From positions 100,884 through 164,883 of the forward strand of contig NZ_SCOL01000006.1 of NCBI RefSeq assembly GCF_005503015.1: 64,000 bases of DNA, given 5' to 3'. This DNA is from Bacillus sp. E(2018). Its GTDB lineage: Bacteria > Bacillota > Bacilli > Bacillales > Fictibacillaceae. The translations under genes were made by a program, and so were the position numbers. Of this stretch, positions 1 to 8,800 are shown one piece after another (position 1 is the first letter of the stretch; each line of letters opens with the position of its first letter). A model generated the notes under the pieces. The model saw nothing but the letters and a program-made list of their open reading frames with translations. It made no database searches and was not told the DNA's origin.

Positions 1-98
1 GAAGATATTGAAAGTAATTCCTAACGCTTCATATTCTAGATTCCTATTCATATATTGAATAAAATCTCTCTATTTAAGAAGGAAAGGATCAGGGGATA

Positions 99-1259
99 AT
101 GAAGATTAAATTTCTTACACTCGTAATGTTAGGAGTTGCGCTATTTTCTTTTTCAATCGTTAAACCAGTACAAGCTGATCACAGCCACTCTATCATTTTT
201 GTTGCACATAATGACCAAATCCTTTTTAACTTGAAGCCGGCACCAAGAGTGATAAACGGCACCACCTATTTACCAGTGAGGTCGTTCAGCACACATCTAG
301 GATTCAAGGTTAGTTGGGATGCTGCAACAGGGAAAGCAACTCTTACGAAACACAGCAAGGTTATCATTTTAGACACGAAAGCCCAAAAACTTCTGAATGG
401 TAAGACTTCTACGCCTTTTTCATATGTAACGGTAAATAATAGCCTACTTGTTCCTTACAGACAAATTAGCGAAGCGTTTGACTATAACGTTTCTTATTCC
501 ATAAAGGGTCCGATCGCTCGTGTATCCGACTCAACCGCTAAACTTACACTGGATCAACTTTATGTTACCAACAAAACAGAAATAGAGATATATCGAAAAG
601 CGCACACCCCTCCACCTCCAAGTGCTAATCCTATACCTGCCAAAAGAGCGTTCCTAACATTTGACGATGGTCCAAATAAACATACAACGGGTATATTAGA
701 TTTCTTAAAAACAAACAATTTGAAAGCAACCTTTTTTGTACTAAAACCGAATGCTGAAAACAACCCTAAACTTATTAAACGAATGTTTAACGAAGGGCAC
801 ACCATCGCGTGTCATGGCGTTACGCATGATAAAAACAAATTCTACAGTTCTCCTTCTGCTGCGGTCAATGAAATGAAAGCATGTTTTGATTCTGTCAAAA
901 AGATCACAGGAAACGCTCCTTCCAATGTTATACGGACTCCTTATGGCAGTAAGCCATATATGACAGACACCTTTAGAAAAGCGATGGAGAATGCAGAATT
1001 TAAGATGTGGGATTGGAATGTAGATAGTTTAGACTGGAAAAACAACAGCGCAGCGAAAACAACTTCGAATACGAACGAACAGATTAATGAGGTTATTAAA
1101 TCAGGTTCTGCCCCTCTCGTTCTTTTTCATGATCGGGAAGATACGGTTACAATTTTGAAATCGATAGCTGCAAATCTGAAAAGCAAGAGGTACACATCTG
1201 TCCCACTCTCCTCCTCTATTCAGCCTTATAACTTTTGGAATAAGTATGTATTGAAATAA
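99..1259 (+). CDS. Secreted stalk-domain polysaccharide deacetylase (NodB/PdaC-like)
   Basis: Probable extracellular carbohydrate esterase family 4 deacetylase acting on peptidoglycan or another N-acetylated wall glycan. A signal peptide (about 1-26, ending VQA) is followed by a PF07833-type stalk domain (about 32-140) and a proline-rich linker. The NodB domain covers about 183-375. Its motifs are visible: TFDDGPN near residue 188 (catalytic base and metal Asp), HGVTHD near 239 (metal His pair), RTPYGS near 279 and LVLFHD near 343. The architecture resembles Bacillus PdaC in having an extra N-terminal module. The start follows an AGGGG site closely. It converges on the next gene with a shared hairpin terminator. 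Enzyme class is sure, substrate is not. Confidence 0.9.
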   Translation: MKIKFLTLVMLGVALFSFSIVKPVQADHSHSIIFVAHNDQILFNLKPAPRVINGTTYLPVRSFSTHLGFKVSWDAATGKATLTKHSKVIILDTKAQKLLNGKTSTPFSYVTVNNSLLVPYRQISEAFDYNVSYSIKGPIARVSDSTAKLTLDQLYVTNKTEIEIYRKAHTPPPPSANPIPAKRAFLTFDDGPNKHTTGILDFLKTNNLKATFFVLKPNAENNPKLIKRMFNEGHTIACHGVTHDKNKFYSSPSAAVNEMKACFDSVKKITGNAPSNVIRTPYGSKPYMTDTFRKAMENAEFKMWDWNVDSLDWKNNSAAKTTSNTNEQINEVIKSGSAPLVLFHDREDTVTILKSIAANLKSKRYTSVPLSSSIQPYNFWNKYVLK

Positions 1260-1262
1260 AAC

Positions 1263-1293
1263 AAGCTGAACTCCTAAATTAGGGGTTCAGCTT
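1263..1293. terminator. Bidirectional intrinsic terminator
   Basis: A 13-bp stem (AAGCTGAACTCCT paired with AGGGGTTCAGCTT, one G-T pair) with a 5-nt loop sits between two convergent genes. The minus-strand reading is followed by a T-rich run. Confidence 0.8.
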
Positions 1294-1299
1294 AACTTC

Positions 1300-2778
1300 T
1301 TACTTTCGGTAGGATCCATAAAAGATATAATAAAGTGCAAAACGATATTGCTCCCGTTTTGGATTATACGTAACACCTGAAAGGACTACTGGCTTTTCCT
1401 CGTTAAATCTTGGATTCCACGCAGCATACAAATCTTCAGAATAACCATCTTCTTCAGCTTCCCATTTATCATCCATTTCAGTTGCCTCGCCATGAAGAGC
1501 TTCAAGTTGCTGAATTAATTCCTGATATTTTTGTGTAGCCTCTTCTTTCGTCATTGTTTCAGAAGTGTAATGATATTCAATACTTTGAAGAGAACGATCC
1601 TTCGGAGAAAACCCGTAACCTGTTTTTCCTTCAGGTCCTAACACGTTTTCACCTTGATAGCTAAGGTATGGATAAGTCTCCCCGCCTAATTCTCCTTTTT
1701 CAATCGAACGAACTGATGTGTCGTCCATTCCAAGTGAAATGTCTCCGATAGTTTTAATTGGCTTTGATGGCAACTTCTGAAAAAAACCGCTTGATTTAAT
1801 ATCTGCATGCTTCATGGAGAAGTATGTTTTCCAGTCTTGAGCTCCTGACGCTCTTTCGAAAAATTCAACAGAGTCATCTGAATCTCGTTCAGTTGACAAT
1901 CCAATTAATTCACCATTGTAATTAAAGAGAGGTGTTCCAAAAAATGAATTTGTAAATCTGGTATTTGTATAGAATTTGCTTACAATCAAATCTGAAAAAT
2001 CTTTAATCTCAATTTCCACCGCATCTGTTGCAGAAAGTGATATAGCCTTCTCACCTGCTTTAAATTCATCTGAAAGGTTCACGGGTTCTACATCTATTGG
2101 AGAAGAAACCTTTAAAAGCGCCAAGTTTTTATCCTTATCCAATTCGACTACGCCATCTACCGTAACCTCTTTGCCGTTGCTCATTCCAACTACCGCACCC
2201 TGTGCTTCGCGTACCGCTGATTCTGTTGTTAACACTAAGCTCGGACTAACGAAGACACCGGCTCCACGGTATTTGTAGCGTTGACCGTTTTTTATCTTAT
2301 GAATCGTAACAACTTTTTCTTTATTCTCATTTATTAGCTCTGTGAACGCTTTGCTTGAGATATGTGCACTTCGCGTTTTTGAGTTATATGAAACAGAAGT
2401 CCCAAAGGCTTCCCCTACAAAACGTAATGGCACAATTGTACGTTTTTTCTCCACTTGAGCTGGAACATCAAGAGACTTTTTCATACCATTTATGTACGCC
2501 GTTTTAGACCCAATTGTTAATGAAACAGTTGTATTTTCACCTTTTATACTGACGGTCTTGCTCGCTGAATTATAATTAACCTTTGCTCCTAAATCTTCGG
2601 AAATACCACGAATAGGAACGAGAGTCCGTCCACTTTTCACAACTGCAGGCTGGTCATAAGTTTGCTTCGCGCCGTTCACGTAAACGGGAATGGCTGTACT
2701 TGCGTCAACAGTGGACAAAGGTGTTAAAGCAAGTGCTACCCCTACACCTAGCCCTAATGCTGTTTGTTTGAAATTCAT
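1300..2778 (-). CDS. Secreted stalk-domain protein with a degenerate trypsin-like protease domain
   Basis: Signal peptide (1-26), two stalk repeats (about 28-140), then a chymotrypsin/HtrA-fold region (about 150-310) and a C-terminal domain (345-492). It is a full-length paralogue of the protein encoded at 12453-13964, and the two align throughout. All three catalytic residues appear lost: the His of TNAHVV is replaced (TTESAV, Ser near 187), the Asp of DLALLK is Asn (NLALLK, near 218), and the GSSGG serine is replaced (FFGTP, near 280). It is therefore probably not a protease; binding, inhibition or a structural role is inferred. The start has GGGGG 9 nt upstream. The upstream AT-rich element resembles those of the two SLH genes that follow. 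Confidence 0.8.
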   Translation of the reverse strand: MNFKQTALGLGVGVALALTPLSTVDASTAIPVYVNGAKQTYDQPAVVKSGRTLVPIRGISEDLGAKVNYNSASKTVSIKGENTTVSLTIGSKTAYINGMKKSLDVPAQVEKKRTIVPLRFVGEAFGTSVSYNSKTRSAHISSKAFTELINENKEKVVTIHKIKNGQRYKYRGAGVFVSPSLVLTTESAVREAQGAVVGMSNGKEVTVDGVVELDKDKNLALLKVSSPIDVEPVNLSDEFKAGEKAISLSATDAVEIEIKDFSDLIVSKFYTNTRFTNSFFGTPLFNYNGELIGLSTERDSDDSVEFFERASGAQDWKTYFSMKHADIKSSGFFQKLPSKPIKTIGDISLGMDDTSVRSIEKGELGGETYPYLSYQGENVLGPEGKTGYGFSPKDRSLQSIEYHYTSETMTKEEATQKYQELIQQLEALHGEATEMDDKWEAEEDGYSEDLYAAWNPRFNEEKPVVLSGVTYNPKREQYRFALYYIFYGSYRK

Positions 2779-2877
2779 TCATTTTATCCCCCTTAATTTC
2801 TATTTCAGAAAAATTATACCATTTTAAACTATTATTTTGCGGCATAAATGGAAAATTTTTAAAATAATTCTAAAATA

Positions 2878-2908
2878 AAGAAAAACACCCATTTCAGTCT
2901 GAGTGTTC
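2878..2908 (-). terminator. Intrinsic terminator after the 44-codon gene
   Basis: On the minus strand AACACTCA pairs with TGGGTGTT (one wobble) around an 8-nt loop, followed by TTTCTTT. Confidence 0.7.
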
Positions 2909-2924
2909 TTCCTTTACTTCATCT

Positions 2925-3059
2925 TTATTTGCGTTTCACTCTATTGGTTTGGGCTTTAAGACGTTTAGATGAACGTGATAATTTATCGACGTTCTTTCCT
3001 AATCCTTTTAAAGTCTCTGACAATTGATCAAGTTCTTTCAACAAATCATGCAAATACAT
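2925..3059 (-). CDS. Small basic hypothetical protein, 44 aa
   Basis: A short ORF reading MYLHDLLKELDQLSE at its start and ending in a Lys/Arg-rich tail (VKRK). It has a strong ribosome site, GGAGGTGACC, directly before the ATG, and is followed by an intrinsic terminator. The protein is predicted to be mostly helical and could form a coiled coil, with a basic C-terminal half. It lies 32 bp downstream of an SLH gene and may be read with it. Function is unknown. Confidence 0.65.
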   Translation of the reverse strand: MYLHDLLKELDQLSETLKGLGKNVDKLSRSSKRLKAQTNRVKRK

Positions 3060-3091
3060 GGTCACCTCCATAACTACATGTATTGACGAAA

Positions 3092-4171
3092 TTAAAAGTC
3101 AAAATTCAAATAGTCATTATAAAAATCTGCCGTGGCGATCTTCCATTCACCATCGCGTCTTATTAAATAGAAATAACCCGATTTATCTTCCGTATATGGT
3201 TCCTCTTCCCATTCACCCGTCTCAGGATCCCTGAAGTAAATGTCACTCATATAATGAGGTACATCAACCACGATAAATCGCGTAGTTTGATAGACAATAT
3301 TGATTTCAGGCCCTGATACTTCAATTGCAGCATCTTCACCTTCAGCAAACATAGACTCAAAGATTTGACCATTAAGTTTTTCGTACTCATGCGCTAACCC
3401 GTAACGCTTGGAATCATTGATTTGAAACACTCGAGGCATATCTTTCTCGTTGATGGCATCGATTGTCTCCACTTCCGACTCAAAAAGTTGATCTACTGTA
3501 CCACTAGCTTCAAAAATATCAGCGCTTTCCTTCCAAAGTGCTCGCTTTAGCATGACTGCTGCCTCAGCACGCTTTGCGTTTTGATTCGGTGATACCGTTG
3601 TTGCCGTTGTTCCTCTTACGATGTCTAATGCACTGACTTTACGAATGTGTTCGTATGCCCAATGATCAGGTTTTACATCTGAAAATTCTTTAGGTGTTCC
3701 CGTCTCAAAGGCAACTGTCGGATCAAATGCTCTCGCCACTATAGCCGCGATCTCAGCACGCGTAATATTCATGTTTGGCTTAAATTCAGTTTCTGTTTTT
3801 CCAGAGATAATTCCTAGTGCACTAGCAATTCTAATCTCTTCTTTTGCCCAGTGATTTCCTACATCGGTAAACGTCTTTCCAGGTTGATCTGTTTTCAGTT
3901 CCAGTGCTCGAACAACCAAAGACGTAAACTGCGCTCGTGTGATCAAGGCGTCAGGCTGCAGATATAATAGACCATCGCCGCCTCTTATTCCTTTAATCAC
4001 GTCCGTCTGCTGCATGAGTGTCATATCTTCTTCAGCCCAATGCCCTGCAATATCTTCAGCAAAATATTTATAGTACGGATCAGCAAACTCGGATTCCTCC
4101 GCATTTGCAACTTGTGTGAACGGTGAAGCCAACAAAGCCACAGCTAAAAAACCACCAATAATCTTTTTCAT
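3092..4171 (-). CDS. S-layer-homology (SLH) domain surface protein, paralogue A
   Basis: Exported protein with a signal peptide (1-24) and three SLH domains (about 30-215), recognised by repeated ITRAQF/ITRAEIAAIVARAF-type and GHWA patterns. SLH triplets bind pyruvylated secondary cell wall polymer, so the protein is expected to sit on the wall. The C-terminal part (about 225-359) is acidic and has the look of an NTF2/SnoaL-like fold (ends in RDGEWKI), but this is only inferred. The gene is a tandem duplicate of 4407-5552, with SLH region, C-terminal domain and upstream sequence all recognisable. No enzymatic motif is seen. Confidence 0.88.
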   Translation of the reverse strand: MKKIIGGFLAVALLASPFTQVANAEESEFADPYYKYFAEDIAGHWAEEDMTLMQQTDVIKGIRGGDGLLYLQPDALITRAQFTSLVVRALELKTDQPGKTFTDVGNHWAKEEIRIASALGIISGKTETEFKPNMNITRAEIAAIVARAFDPTVAFETGTPKEFSDVKPDHWAYEHIRKVSALDIVRGTTATTVSPNQNAKRAEAAVMLKRALWKESADIFEASGTVDQLFESEVETIDAINEKDMPRVFQINDSKRYGLAHEYEKLNGQIFESMFAEGEDAAIEVSGPEINIVYQTTRFIVVDVPHYMSDIYFRDPETGEWEEEPYTEDKSGYFYLIRRDGEWKIATADFYNDYLNFDF

Positions 4172-4201
4172 CCCATTATCCCCTTACAACCATATTTAAT
4201 T

Positions 4202-4220
4202 ATTACAGGAAAATTTTATA
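4202..4220 (-). promoter_or_regulatory. Shared upstream element of the SLH pair (likely -10 region)
   Basis: The minus strand reads TATAAAATTTTCCTGTAAT about 45 nt before the start codon. Almost the same string (TATAAAATTTTTCCGTAAT) occurs at 5582-5600 before the paralogue, and a weaker form at 2802-2818. A GACAAT-like -35 lies upstream. Probable duplicated sigma-A promoter. Confidence 0.45.
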
Positions 4221-4345
4221 TAGTTTGTTATGTATTGTCTTGCATCTAATTTACTATTTATTGTAATAGAAAGACGTTGAATAATAGTTTATTAGGAGCA
4301 TATTTGCTAGACAGAACGATCCTGTTCTATTTTAACAATAAAAAA

Positions 4346-4391
4346 GATTGGCCCATAAATGACATTCTATATGTCCTTATGAGCCAACCTC
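4346..4391 (-). terminator. Intrinsic terminator of the upstream SLH gene
   Basis: The minus strand forms GGTTGGCTCATA paired with TATGGGCCAATC, with an inner GACAT/ATGTC stem, followed by TTTTTTATT. Confidence 0.8.
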
Positions 4392-4406
4392 TTTAATCAA
4401 TCATTC

Positions 4407-5552
4407 TTAATCTTCCCATTCTTCTTCCCAATCTTCATATAGGAACCATTTAAGGTTATCGTTTGTGTACACTTTCCATGTGCCGTTACGCTTCACTAGC
4501 AAGTATTCACCTGATAACTCTTCTGTATCTGATTCCTCAATAATTACGCCAGTTTCTTCGCCTGTTTCTTCATCAACTTCTGGGTACGTATAAGTATTTT
4601 CAACGATAAGGTTTTCAACATTTACCTTTGCAAAACGGGTAGAAGATGCTGTGACAGTAAGTGTTGGATCACTGATGATTTTGTATTCATCTTTATATTC
4701 TTTCATATACTCATCTTCAAACATCCAACGCGCCATCTCAATGTTTTCTGCAGTCATCGCATGCGCCATACCAAAGTGGTTCTGGTCGTTTAATTCAACA
4801 AGTGCTTCAATATCGCGGTTGTTATACGCTTCGTATGCAGCTTCTTCATTCTCTAAAATCATTGTTGTAAGGTCAGCAGAATTAGGTTTTCCTACCTCTT
4901 CTTTCCCAAGTGCACGGTGAATCATTACAGCTGCTTCAGCACGTTTTGCACTCTTATCTGGAGATACGGTAGTTTTTGACGTTCCGCTAACGATTCCCAC
5001 TTTTGTTGCCTCACGAATTTCATCGTAAGCCCAATGTTTATTTGTTAGATCTGTAAAGTTAATTGCCGTTCCTTTTGCAAAATCAACGGTAGGATCGAAA
5101 GCTCGAACAACGATTGCAGCTATTTCTGCACGAGTAATTTTTCCTTTTGGATCAAATGTTGTTGCTGTCTTACCATTTACGATACCTAATGCGCTTGCTG
5201 TATTAATGTCATTTTGTGCCCAATGACCTGCAGTATCTGTAAAGTTAACCCCTTGTTTCGTTGTTTCAAGTTCAAGTGCACGAACAACCATTGCCACGAA
5301 CTCTGCACGTGTTACCGTGTTCTCTGGTCGTAGATACAAATATATTTCATCTCTTTTACGGTCTTCGATTTGCTCACCGCGAATGATATCTGATTGAAGA
5401 AGATCCAGCATCTGTTCTTCTGCCCAGTGTTCCCATGTATCATCTGGATAATAGAAATCAATCGGATTCTTAAATTCTTCTGCTTTTACTGGTGTTACGA
5501 ATGTTCCCGCAATAATTGCGGCGCTTAATAATCCCCCGACAAACTTTTTCAA
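4407..5552 (-). CDS. S-layer-homology (SLH) domain surface protein, paralogue B
   Basis: Signal peptide (1-24), three SLH domains (about 30-215; TRAEFVAMVVRALE, ITRAEIAAIVVRAF) and an acidic C-terminal domain (about 225-381) similar to that of the neighbouring 359-aa protein, ending in a KRNGTWKV segment typical of NTF2-like folds. Start is a TTG preceded by GAGGGGAAC. Own terminator downstream and own promoter-like element upstream, so the two duplicates are probably transcribed separately. Role is inferred only as a wall-attached accessory protein. Confidence 0.88.
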   Translation of the reverse strand: MKKFVGGLLSAAIIAGTFVTPVKAEEFKNPIDFYYPDDTWEHWAEEQMLDLLQSDIIRGEQIEDRKRDEIYLYLRPENTVTRAEFVAMVVRALELETTKQGVNFTDTAGHWAQNDINTASALGIVNGKTATTFDPKGKITRAEIAAIVVRAFDPTVDFAKGTAINFTDLTNKHWAYDEIREATKVGIVSGTSKTTVSPDKSAKRAEAAVMIHRALGKEEVGKPNSADLTTMILENEEAAYEAYNNRDIEALVELNDQNHFGMAHAMTAENIEMARWMFEDEYMKEYKDEYKIISDPTLTVTASSTRFAKVNVENLIVENTYTYPEVDEETGEETGVIIEESDTEELSGEYLLVKRNGTWKVYTNDNLKWFLYEDWEEEWED

Positions 5553-5581
5553 AAAGTTCCCCTCACTTCAAAATATTATAC

Positions 5582-5600
5582 ATTACGGAAAAATTTTATA
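5582..5600 (-). promoter_or_regulatory. Shared upstream element of the SLH pair (likely -10 region)
   Basis: The minus strand reads TATAAAATTTTTCCGTAAT about 45 nt before the start codon, nearly identical to 4202-4220. A GACAAA string lies one -35 distance upstream. Confidence 0.45.
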
Positions 5601-5825
5601 ATTATTTCGCATTTTTGTCCTATGCCATTCGGACTATTTATTATGGTATTACAAAAATATTTTTCATGAAAAATCTTTAATACAGAGGCATATCTAATAA
5701 AGATTCACTTTGTTAATAAAATAAAATGAGAGATGTTGCGGGCAGTAGGTCTAAAGTAATGAAATAACTCTTTTAATAAAGCGTAATTAAAACAAGGGCT
5801 CTTTCCGCAAATAAAACACAGAAAA

Positions 5826-5850
5826 AACCGAACGCACAATACGTTCGATT
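5826..5850 (-). terminator. Intrinsic terminator of the LtaS-type gene
   Basis: Stem CGAACG/CGTTCG extended by A/T pairs, followed on the minus strand by TTTTTTC. Confidence 0.75.
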
Positions 5851-5863
5851 TTTGTGTTTACAC

Positions 5864-7837
5864 TTATTCTTTTTTCATTAATCTTTCTAACTCATTACTA
5901 AAAATAACTTTATCTGATATATTCAATTCTTTTCTTGCCTGGTCGTAAGCGGGTTTACATAAGGTGATATCTGTAATCTTGCCGGTTTTTCCATCGAAAC
6001 ACGTTCCTTTGTCAAAGAAACCATCTACAGATGACTTGTACGTAAATTCTCCATTCGTAAAGGATAAGTCACGTTGAACAACTAGCTGGTTCTTGTCCTC
6101 TAACATGTTTCCGCCCATCATGTAGCGATCCTTGAACGGAATGCCGAGTGCATGCAGAATTGTTGGTGCTAGATCAAGCTGTCCACCAGTTCTTTCATAT
6201 ATTCCTTTACCTTCGTCATTTGGCAAGTGGATCACGAGTGGCACTTCATGAAATGTTTTTTCGATATTGTATGGCGTATTATCTTCACCAGCAATCTTCA
6301 TCATAGCGTCATTATTATCTACACCATAATCATGATCACCGTAAAGTAAGAGAACGGTGTCATCCCACAGATTTTCCTTTTGAAGACGATCCACGAGCAT
6401 ACCAACCGCTTCATCCACGTAATGTACGGAATGCAGATAATCCCCAACAATAGATCCTTCGTATTCTCCTACGTCGAGTGTTCGGAATTTAGACTGTATA
6501 TTATACGGATGATGACTCGTGAGTGCGACCATGAACCCGTAGAACGGCTTCTTCATCTTCATCAGCTCGTCGACCGACTGTTGCATGAACGGCTTGTCTC
6601 CAAGTGTCCAACCAGCGATCTCACCATCTTTAAAATCACCTTCACCAAAGAAATGGTCAAAACCATAGTTATCATACATGATATAACGATTCCAGAAGCT
6701 TTTTTTGTAAGCATGAAAAGCTGCTGTTTCATAACCGTTCTGCTTCAAAATCCCCGGTAATGAATCATACGTGTTGCTTGGATAACGAACATAGACTGAT
6801 CCTGAGTAAAGTGGGTGCAAAGATGCATTAGCTAAAAACTCAGCATCAGATGTACGGCCTTGTCCTGTTTGCAGTGAGAAATTCGGAAAGTACATGCTGT
6901 CATTGATAAGTTTATTGATGTTCGGTGTGATCTCTTCACCGTTAATCTTCTGGTTGATCACAAAGTTTTGAAAAGCCTCTAACTGAATCATAATTACATT
7001 TTTGTCTTTAGCCACACCGAACAGGGGCGTTTCTTTATTCATTTCACTTTGGTGATCTCCAAACCAATTTTCAATCTCCTTGGATTCTTTTGCAGATATT
7101 TTTTTCTGTTGGAATACAGATTCGTTTACATATCGGTATATATCAAAACCATGAAATCCAAGAAGTCCCGTTTGACTATATAGGGCCATGTTGTACCAGT
7201 TGCTTGAGAAAAGAGCTGAACCATACTTTTTCGTGTACTCGTTAATCGGACTCGTAATAAACAGATATCCGATGATTAATGTCGCTAGTCCGAGCGCTCC
7301 TCGCGTTACGGCACGGGCTTTTAAGTCGCCGTTTCCTCGTTTGATAACAAGAATCACGAGCGGAATCAGTACAAGAAGATCGATGACAAAAACAAGATCT
7401 TTCATCTGGAACAAATCTAGTATACTACCAGAAATAGCACCAACCTGGTTGGCTTGTGACAACACAGTCATTGATAACAGGTCATTAAAATATCTATAGT
7501 AGATAAGGTCTCCTACAATGATGAAGGTCAGAACCACATTAAGGATGAGTAGACTGATCCACCGTTTGCTTTGCTTTAAGAAAAGCGTCCAAAAGGAAAG
7601 AACCAGAAGTGCTCCTATACTGATTAACGTTAAACCTGCATAAAAACCAGTGATTGACCCCTCATTGAATAATTTAATAATTGATGCTTTTAAGAAGAAA
7701 GGTAAACCATTTTGTGCAAAAACTGTATTTGAAAACGCGGCAAATAGATAGAGTTTAAGAAAAATTGAGATGATGAAGCTACCGTAGAAAAAAAAGTCCC
7801 ATCCCCAATGTCTGAATCCTTGTCGAATCATGTGCAT
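5864..7837 (-). CDS. ltaS: Lipoteichoic acid synthase family protein (LtaS-type sulfatase fold), copy 1
   Basis: Polyglycerolphosphate polymerase family, using phosphatidylglycerol as donor at the outer face of the membrane. Five hydrophobic segments fall within about residues 14-200, followed by a linker and an extracellular sulfatase-like domain (about 278-620). The metal/catalytic features are visible: QLEA (Glu near 287), GRTSDAEF (nucleophile Thr near 329) and YGDHD (Asp/His metal ligands). The length (657 aa) matches LtaS. A paralogue lies at 36245-38203. Bacilli usually carry several LtaS-like enzymes (LtaS, YfnI, YqgS, YvgJ), and which one this is cannot be told from sequence alone. 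The start follows AAAGGGGA; a second Met at residue 3 is possible. Confidence 0.92.
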   Translation of the reverse strand: MHMIRQGFRHWGWDFFFYGSFIISIFLKLYLFAAFSNTVFAQNGLPFFLKASIIKLFNEGSITGFYAGLTLISIGALLVLSFWTLFLKQSKRWISLLILNVVLTFIIVGDLIYYRYFNDLLSMTVLSQANQVGAISGSILDLFQMKDLVFVIDLLVLIPLVILVIKRGNGDLKARAVTRGALGLATLIIGYLFITSPINEYTKKYGSALFSSNWYNMALYSQTGLLGFHGFDIYRYVNESVFQQKKISAKESKEIENWFGDHQSEMNKETPLFGVAKDKNVIMIQLEAFQNFVINQKINGEEITPNINKLINDSMYFPNFSLQTGQGRTSDAEFLANASLHPLYSGSVYVRYPSNTYDSLPGILKQNGYETAAFHAYKKSFWNRYIMYDNYGFDHFFGEGDFKDGEIAGWTLGDKPFMQQSVDELMKMKKPFYGFMVALTSHHPYNIQSKFRTLDVGEYEGSIVGDYLHSVHYVDEAVGMLVDRLQKENLWDDTVLLLYGDHDYGVDNNDAMMKIAGEDNTPYNIEKTFHEVPLVIHLPNDEGKGIYERTGGQLDLAPTILHALGIPFKDRYMMGGNMLEDKNQLVVQRDLSFTNGEFTYKSSVDGFFDKGTCFDGKTGKITDITLCKPAYDQARKELNISDKVIFSNELERLMKKE

Positions 7838-7996
7838 GAATCCCCTTTCATTTCCTTATAATTTTACATTTTTATCAAAAAAAGGGCAAACTCACTAGAG
7901 TGTTCACTTCTATTCACATCAAAATATTTTACAAAATATGTTTATTATTGTATAAAAAAGGAATATATACAATGATACTAGATTAGGAGGAGAAAC

Positions 7997-8758
7997 ATGA
8001 AAAAAATTTGGGTTGTTCTTTTATCTGCTGTATTTGTTCTAACTTTATTTACTGCACCAAAAGCGTCAGCTGCAGCAAACTTTGTAGACGCACAATTTTA
8101 TGTGGATACGTATTCTAATTCCAAGAATGGTTTGCAAGGTTTTATTATTAACCGAGGAAATCGTACACTAACCATTAACTCTATTAATGTTTCGCTTTAT
8201 GATGCTAACAACAATACGATGTTAGCAAAGACTTATAACTTCCCGTCTATTAAACTAACTTCCGGACAATATCATAAATTTTCTTTAAACGCACCTCATC
8301 TGATTGACCGACAACAGGAAATGACAAGATATGAAAGTTACATTCAATATGAATACAGTCTTACACCAACACATAAATCTGGTACATACGTCTATGTAAA
8401 TGGAAAGAAATTATCTCCAGATGTTCCACCTGCCAACGTGAACGGAAGAGTACTTGTTCCTTTACGAAGCATATTTGAAGCGCTTGGTGCATCAGTTAAC
8501 TGGGATAGTAAAACAAACACCATTACCGCTTATAAGAAAGATATAGGAATCAAGCTTACTCATAAAATTGGACAGAAATACATGATCGTAAACGGAGAAA
8601 AAGTAGCGATCGATGTTAGCTCACAGGTTGTGAAAGGTCGAACGATGGTTCCTGTACGTGCCATCTCCAATGCGTTCGGAGTGAATGTAGAATATGTACA
8701 GCAGGATAAAGTAAAATACATTACCGTCTTGGACATATACGGATTATCTGAAAAGTAA
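7997..8758 (+). CDS. Secreted stalk-domain protein, 253 aa
   Basis: Signal peptide (1-26, ending ASAA), an N-terminal beta-rich domain (about 27-128) with alternating hydrophobic strands that resembles small SLAP-like or Ig-like surface modules (inferred), and two stalk (PF07833) repeats at about 133-248 with the hallmarks GRVLVPLRSIFEALGA and GRTMVPVRAISNAFG. Unlike most neighbours the stalk pair is C-terminal. It has a strong AGGAGG site. It converges on the large subtilase gene through a shared terminator. No catalytic motif is visible. Confidence 0.82.
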   Translation: MKKIWVVLLSAVFVLTLFTAPKASAAANFVDAQFYVDTYSNSKNGLQGFIINRGNRTLTINSINVSLYDANNNTMLAKTYNFPSIKLTSGQYHKFSLNAPHLIDRQQEMTRYESYIQYEYSLTPTHKSGTYVYVNGKKLSPDVPPANVNGRVLVPLRSIFEALGASVNWDSKTNTITAYKKDIGIKLTHKIGQKYMIVNGEKVAIDVSSQVVKGRTMVPVRAISNAFGVNVEYVQQDKVKYITVLDIYGLSEK

Positions 8759-8763
8759 ACAGA

Positions 8764-8798
8764 AAAAATGCAGCTCCAACTTGGGAGCTGCATTTTCT
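8764..8798. terminator. Bidirectional intrinsic terminator
   Basis: Perfect stem AAAATGCAGCTCC around a short loop with GGGAGCTGCATTTT, between convergent genes. Confidence 0.9.
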
Positions 8799-8800
8799 TA

